Source: Caenispirillum bisanense (GTDB lineage: Bacteria; Pseudomonadota; Alphaproteobacteria; Rhodospirillales; UBA2165). Taken from it: DNA of 64,000 nucleotides. Made by a program: the position numbers and the translations under genes. Of this stretch, positions 62,988 to 64,000 are shown one piece after another; position 1 is the stretch's first letter; each line of letters opens with the position of its first letter. Below the pieces are notes generated by a model. It had not been told where the DNA came from, did not search any database, and saw only the letters and a program-made list of their open reading frames with translations. The stretch lies in the NCBI GenBank assembly GCA_945877815.1, contig CAMDWJ010000018.1, positions 21,044-85,043 on the forward strand, in the 5' to 3' direction.

Positions 62988-63250
62988 AGCGTCCACATCT
63001 GATCGACCCGGCGAAACTCCGCCGGTTTCATCAGGGCCTTGCTCGCGATCTTCACCAAAAAGATATCGGCCTCGATATTCTTCTCCCAATGGCTCAGGAA
63101 CTTGGCGATCGAGGGAAAGCGCGGCGCCATGTCCATGGTCTGCCAGATAAAACTCTGTAGCAGATTGGGATAATCGGGCATGCGGTAAAGGATTTCGGCC
63201 GTGGCCAGGCAATAGGGCTTAACGATCCAAGGAACGTTACTGTGATACAT
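62981..63250 (-). CDS. Usg family protein
   Basis: An 89-residue alphaproteobacterial protein of the Usg family. It has the family core TAEILYRMPDYPNLLQSFIWQTMDMAPRFPSIAKFLSHW. The name dates from a gene near the trp cluster; no biochemical role is established. It is divergent from groES with 237 bp between starts. That region is filled by two CIRCE-like palindromes and a promoter-like sequence, so usg could be affected by heat-shock control. Confidence 0.85.
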   Translation of the reverse strand: MYHSNVPWIVKPYCLATAEILYRMPDYPNLLQSFIWQTMDMAPRFPSIAKFLSHWEKNIEADIFLVKIASKALMKPAEFRRVDQMWTLH

Positions 63251-63333
63251 GAGCCGTCCTTTTCGAGTGCGGTAGAGGACAAACGCAGAAACTGTAATCG
63301 TTGTTTCATAAAATAGTCAAATATTTCAATGTC

Positions 63334-63360
63334 TTAGCAGTATACTCGCGCGAGTGCTGC
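63334..63360. promoter_or_regulatory. Upstream CIRCE-like element
   Basis: TTAGCAGTA (63334-63342), nine bases, then GAGTGCTGC (63352-63360). Each arm matches the HrcA operator consensus TTAGCACTC-N9-GAGTGCTAA at seven of nine positions and the spacing is exact. It lies 91 bp upstream of the better CIRCE, closer to the divergent usg start. It may be a second HrcA site or a decayed duplicate. Confidence 0.5.
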
Positions 63361-63394
63361 TGAAACGCATCCACTCCTGAACCGTCGCAGGGCC

Positions 63395-63423
63395 CTTGAC
63401 GGGAAATGGCCGGAAGCCTAGGT
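63395..63423 (+). promoter_or_regulatory. Predicted RpoH-type heat-shock promoter of groESL
   Basis: CTTGAC (63395-63400) and CCTAGGT (63417-63423) with a 16-bp spacer resemble the alphaproteobacterial RpoH pattern CTTGAC-N16-CNTATNT with one -10 mismatch. The CIRCE follows immediately, at the expected transcription start. Assigned by eye. Confidence 0.45.
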
Positions 63424-63424
63424 G

Positions 63425-63451
63425 TTAGCAATCTCGAGGGGCGAGTGCCAA
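63425..63451. promoter_or_regulatory. CIRCE element (HrcA operator) of groESL
   Basis: TTAGCAATC (63425-63433), nine bases, then GAGTGCCAA (63443-63451). Each arm differs from the consensus by one base and the spacer is exact. HrcA bound here would repress groESL when GroEL is plentiful. Confidence 0.88.
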
Positions 63452-63487
63452 TGCCCCGGGATTAATCTTAGTTTTTTGGAGGAAACC

Positions 63488-63802
63488 ATGGGATTCAAAC
63501 CACTGCATGACCGCGTTCTGGTCCGCCGCGTCGAAGAAGAACAGAAGACCAAGGGCGGAATCATTATTCCCGACACCGCCAAGGAAAAACCGTCAGAAGG
63601 CGAGATCATCTCGGTCGGAACGGGCGTGCGCGGCGAAGACGGCAATGTGACGCCGCTCGACGTGAAGGCTGGCGAACGCGTCCTGTTCAGCAAATACGGC
63701 GGGACCGAGGTTAAAGTCGATGGCGAAGACCTTATTATTCTTCGCGAATCCGACATTCTCGGCATCATCGAAGGTAAGGTTAAGGCGAAGAAAGCAGCCT
63801 AA
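63488..63802 (+). CDS. groES: Co-chaperonin GroES
   Basis: Ten-kDa lid of the GroEL folding chamber. The 104-residue protein begins [21 protein letters not shown] and has the mobile loop [20 protein letters not shown] and the [16 protein letters not shown] end. Start ATG 63488 has GGAGGAA just upstream (63478-63484). groEL follows after 50 bp. Control by CIRCE and a heat-shock promoter is predicted from the upstream region. Confidence 0.97.
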   Translation: MGFKPLHDRVLVRRVEEEQKTKGGIIIPDTAKEKPSEGEIISVGTGVRGEDGNVTPLDVKAGERVLFSKYGGTEVKVDGEDLIILRESDILGIIEGKVKAKKAA

Positions 63803-63834
63803 CCTTTTGAAAATAAATCTGACTACGAATGTAG

Positions 63835-64000
<166 letters not shown>

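Overview
The window is one compact, GC-rich stretch of chromosome from an alphaproteobacterium, most likely a Rhodospirillales-type lineage. That placement is inferred from gene families and not from a 16S gene. It rests on the cell-cycle regulator GcrA, Usg, DUF1178, an NDUFAF5-like methyltransferase, a plant-type glutamate-cysteine ligase, a DUF374/WaaA/LpxK lipopolysaccharide block, a SAM-II riboswitch ahead of metZ, and CIRCE-controlled groESL. Genes are tightly packed, many overlap by 4 bp (ATGA or GTGA), and no gene-free stretch exceeds 300 bp. I saw no tRNA, rRNA, insertion sequence, prophage or CRISPR array.

Layout. 1-13 kb: hisS (cut by the left edge), rodZ, ptsP (nitrogen-PTS enzyme I), lysC, ubiG, DUF1178, a small methyltransferase, a grxC-nitrilase pair, comF, NDUFAF5-like methyltransferase, sfsA, map and a Phd/PemK-type toxin-antitoxin pair. 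12.7-26 kb: radC, a GST, a TauD-type dioxygenase, an MFS carrier, purB, a large polytopic membrane protein, a UvrD/PcrA helicase, a catalytically degenerate HtrA-like protein, a two-domain PPK2, a diguanylate cyclase and a nucleoside deoxyribosyltransferase. 26-36.6 kb: rpsD with promoter and terminator, an HNH nuclease, two esterases, gluQ, a Nudix protein, an orphan FliG-like protein, gcrA, an SH3 protein, purD, xseA and an M23 peptidase. 36.6-45.9 kb: a minus-strand envelope cluster (ubiD, pmbA, msbA, DUF374, waaA, lpxK, lpxL, HAD phosphatase). 45.9-55.9 kb: a GAF/HD-GYP protein, an orphan Bug-type binding protein with a class II aldolase, ubiA, rsmE, gshA, hupE, two neighbouring genes each cut by an in-frame TAG, and tldD. 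56-64 kb: SAM-II riboswitch and metZ, a copper-handling cluster (DUF2946, YcnI, CopC-CopD, SCO1, PCuAC) with a rhodanese, a glycosyltransferase/TVP38 pair, usg, and groES-groEL cut by the right edge.

How the parts relate. Three genes (ubiG, ubiD, ubiA) serve ubiquinone synthesis. The lpx/waa/msbA block makes and exports lipid A-Kdo. TldD and PmbA, partners in one metalloprotease, sit 12 kb apart. The copper cluster probably supplies copper to cytochrome oxidase. gshA, grxC and GST are parts of glutathione metabolism.

Most unusual points: (1) a HupE-like gene and the convergent VOC dioxygenase gene each carry one in-frame TAG, both in the heptamer TAGATCG, although both frames stay open to downstream stops that overlap by a few bases; (2) a complete SAM-II aptamer with mutually exclusive antiterminator and terminator hairpins ahead of metZ; (3) an HtrA-like protein without catalytic His and Asp; (4) a flagellum-independent FliG-domain protein; (5) two CIRCE-like palindromes upstream of groES.
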